Program-made: the position numbers and the translations under genes
Source: Candidatus Bathyarchaeota archaeon
GTDB taxonomy: Archaea; Thermoproteota; Bathyarchaeia; Bathyarchaeales; DTEX01
Direction: 5' to 3'
NCBI GenBank assembly: GCA_018397055.1
Contig: JAGTQS010000006.1
Location: 1-33,627 of the forward strand
Length of the DNA: 33,627 bases
Shown here: one piece after another, positions 31,842 to 33,627 of the stretch
Layout of the letters: every line of letters starts with the position of its first letter
Numbering within the stretch: position 1 is the first letter of the stretch
Notes under the pieces: model-generated
Databases searched by the model: none
What the model was told of the DNA's origin: nothing
The model's input: the letters and a program-made list of their open reading frames with translations, nothing else

Positions 31842-32858
31842 TTAAAACGCAAAATCAGCGAGAAACCTGAGGTAAGGGTTGTTCCATTTGTAGAAGTTTG
31901 TGAAAAATCTTTTTGCAGAATAATATGTTGAGGTCTCAACGGTAACGGAGTTACCACAAAGGCTGCAGCCCTTCGCGAGCTCAGCGAATTGTTTAAGAGG
32001 CTTCGAGCTCAGTATTTCGTTTAGGCTTTGGCTTCGTAGATCGCCTAAGGGGCTACTAGTTTTTTGGCACCAGAAAGGCGTGACTTTTCCGTCTTCTGCT
32101 ACCACTATGTAGATTGATGGTTGAGCGCAAGAATATTTTGTATGATTTATAATGTGCTGTAAATATTCAGAAGAGTTCAACACGTATCTTTCATAGTTTT
32201 TTGTTTCCTGAATTTTTTGGAAGGCGCTTGTTTTTTCGTCAGTTGTCAAGGCAAGTTCCTCATTGTACCCGTCGAACACTTCCATTTGGTCAAATGCAAT
32301 TTTTACTCCCAGCGAACGAGCGAGTTCAACCATTTTCATTGCAGAGTCCAGATTTATCTTGCTTAAGACGCAATTAATCACGGCTCTTCCTCCAGCATCT
32401 CTCAGTTTTATGATGCCTTTTACAGCTTTTTTGAAGGTTCCTTTTTGACCCCGCATTACGTCATGGTATTCCGAGTAATGATCGAGTGAAACGAAGGTGA
32501 GATCTACGAGTTCTGCAAGTCTTTCAGCATTTTCTGGTAGAAGAATTCCGTTTGTGATCATGCTTGTATAAAAGTCGTTTTTACGAGCTTGCTGAAGAAT
32601 TTCGAAAATATCTGGTCTCATGAGAGGTTCTCCGCCCCAAACCAGATAAGCAACAAAGTTAAGGTCTTTCGCTTCATCAAGCATTCGGAAAACCTCACTT
32701 TTTTTCATCTCATTATTATTCAACGGTTTCTTCCACAGATTGCAGATCTTGCAACGGCAGTTGCACCTTGAGGTTACGGAATGCGTCAAAATGACTGGTT
32801 TATGCGTCCAAAAACGTGAAAGCATGTATTTTAAGGAAATTCCCAAATACCGCTTCAT
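31842..32858 (-). CDS. Radical SAM protein with SPASM-like C-terminal region
   Basis: The preferred start is the ATG at 32858 (MKRYLGISLKYMLSRF), giving 338 residues. The longer frame to 32924 is less likely. The SAM cluster is SRCNCRCKICNLW, where the CxxxCxxC reading uses Cys32, Cys36 and Cys39. VWGGEPLMRPD follows (SAM binding), then VSLDHYSEYHD. A C-terminal region has further Cys (YSCAQPS, TPFWCQKT, CSLCGNSVT) resembling a SPASM-like accessory cluster site, though shorter than usual. The overall pattern resembles PqqE/MoaA/HpnH-type proteins. Radical SAM proteins of this kind modify peptides or other small substrates. No precursor peptide gene is recognised nearby. It is convergent to the HAD gene. 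Confidence 0.85.
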   Translation of the reverse strand: MKRYLGISLKYMLSRFWTHKPVILTHSVTSRCNCRCKICNLWKKPLNNNEMKKSEVFRMLDEAKDLNFVAYLVWGGEPLMRPDIFEILQQARKNDFYTSMITNGILLPENAERLAELVDLTFVSLDHYSEYHDVMRGQKGTFKKAVKGIIKLRDAGGRAVINCVLSKINLDSAMKMVELARSLGVKIAFDQMEVFDGYNEELALTTDEKTSAFQKIQETKNYERYVLNSSEYLQHIINHTKYSCAQPSIYIVVAEDGKVTPFWCQKTSSPLGDLRSQSLNEILSSKPLKQFAELAKGCSLCGNSVTVETSTYYSAKRFFTNFYKWNNPYLRFLADFAF

Positions 32859-33376
32859 CCAACCATTTCCTTTAAAAATACAAGATGCATATACAAGGTC
32901 TATATTAACCTTAAGAATGATCAATCAACCCTATTCTGAAAATTCAAACCAGCATAAATGGAAGCCCATAGAAAAAGGATTCGACGCAGAACCTCCAAAA
33001 AATGTTAACAAATACATACGTGGCAAAAAACATCAAACCCAACTGCGCGTGATAATCACCTTTGAAACACGTGTTCCAACAATATCGTTACTCGCACACA
33101 AGTCAAACTCAACTCCAATCTACAAACTATATATTGTGTCCATGAATAATTCTCCTTAAAAAAGGTCTATTGGGCTGAGAAGAAAAAACGTCACAGTTGT
33201 TTGGCGCCCTGGCCTAGATACGAACTCGGGTTTAAACTCGGAAAACTAAGTTGACATGTTTTTGTTAAAATTTTGAAGTTGAAAACTTCACGATCTCATG
33301 AAGAAAGCGGAAGAGGTTGATAGCGATACGTAGAAATAGAAGAATGCTATTTGAAAATTAGCGAGAAAGGAAAAAT
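32859..33376. other. Intergenic stretch near the right end
   Basis: No clear gene is seen. The region would hold the promoter of the radical SAM gene (TATA-like GTATTTTTAAAG on the minus strand close to its start). A plus-strand frame at 32740-33159 overlaps the radical SAM gene and has no recognisable features. An 11 bp AAGGTCTATTG at 33162-33172 matches the right border of the second inverted-repeat element but is too short to be informative. Confidence 0.4.
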
Positions 33377-33520
33377 ATGGGTAGTGAAATAAAAGAACTC
33401 ATAAGCGAACTTAGGGCACTCTACGTGCTTGTGAGAGGTGTACTTTTCTTCATCTTCTTGATGTTCATCGGAGAACTTGTAGCAACTCCCGAGAATACAA
33501 TAAATTGCTTTGTGGATTAA
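33377..33520 (+). CDS. Small single-span membrane protein (47 aa)
   Basis: ATG at 33377 opens a 47-codon frame ending in TAA at 33520. A GAAAGG lies 6 bases upstream and can act as ribosome-binding site. The protein begins with a polar amphipathic helix (GSEIKELISELRALYVLV) followed by a hydrophobic span (GVLFFIFLMFIGELVA) and a short polar tail with one Cys. The good start context and clear membrane layout make it a fair candidate. Function is unknown. Confidence 0.5.
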   Translation: MGSEIKELISELRALYVLVRGVLFFIFLMFIGELVATPENTINCFVD

Positions 33521-33627
33521 CTAGGCTAATGAGACTGTGAATTATCCATTTTTTGAAATAAATTGACGAAATAGGCAAGAATTTTAGTTCTTTTCGCTAT
33601 TTTCGAATAAGCCTAAGAACAGGTTAA

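Noticed and set aside
32740..33159. Plus-strand frame of 139 aa near the right end.
   Set aside because: Its first part is antisense to the radical SAM gene and its second part has no recognisable features or start signal.
33162..33172. An 11 bp match to the right border of the second inverted-repeat element.
   Set aside because: Too short to be distinguished from chance, with no paired left end.

Overview
The window reads as a chromosome segment of an anaerobic archaeon, most likely a Bathyarchaeia-like (TACK) lineage; that placement is an inference from gene content, not from a phylogenetic marker. Archaeal hallmarks seen directly: prefoldin beta followed by a DUF3194 gene, an archaeal-type AMP phosphorylase, a tungsten-type aldehyde:ferredoxin oxidoreductase, TATA-type promoters about 25 bases before leaderless starts, frequent TTG/GTG starts, and a tRNA-Arg interrupted by two very short introns. 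A glycyl radical enzyme and the AOR point to strict anaerobiosis.

Layout. 1-568 is AT-rich DNA with repeated short motifs and two inverted repeats. 569-3671 (+) holds a frame-broken GvpD/RAD55-like ATPase, a winged-helix/Roadblock protein, then pfdB, DUF3194 and a DHH phosphoesterase in an overlapping operon. 3672-8230 (-) holds an oversized transaldolase-like protein, an alpha/beta hydrolase with an unusual C-terminal domain, and a metallo-beta-lactamase nuclease. 8419-11706 (-) is a glycyl radical enzyme with its activating enzyme. 12058-13941 (-) has a cation diffusion facilitator with three tandem C-terminal domains and a zinc-ribbon membrane protein. 14095-16328 (+) has a small hypothetical, a DUF362 protein and a class I aldolase. 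16480-22763 (-) is a carbohydrate block: GH4 glycosidase, deacetylase-like protein, FGGY kinase, and an L-fucose isomerase-family protein. 22871-23789 has thyX (+) and the intron-bearing tRNA-Arg (-). 23869-28882 has an iron-type alcohol dehydrogenase (-), a D-2-hydroxyacid dehydrogenase (+) and an AOR plus four-cluster ferredoxin pair (-). 29531-33520 has AMP phosphorylase and a HAD hydrolase (+), a radical SAM protein (-) and a tiny membrane protein (+).

How the genes may work together (inference): isomerase, FGGY kinase, class I aldolase, Fe-type alcohol dehydrogenase, glycyl radical enzyme and AOR are the set expected for anaerobic breakdown of a (deoxy)sugar through a ketose phosphate, an aldehyde and possibly a diol. 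The GH4 enzyme (CHG motif as in alpha-glucuronidases) and the deacetylase-like protein would feed it with decorated plant-type oligosaccharides.

The most striking non-gene structure is a family of 134-135 bp miniature inverted-repeat elements: three copies, each with about 19 bp terminal inverted repeats and each bordered by its own perfect 7 bp target duplication. One copy supplies the stop codon of the isomerase gene and another sits just before its promoter. A second, unrelated 150 bp inverted-repeat element lies beside the third copy. Other notable points are a glycyl radical active site reading GCHW instead of GCVE, an AOR in which Asp replaces the first cluster cysteine, and tRNA introns placed inside both strands of the anticodon stem.
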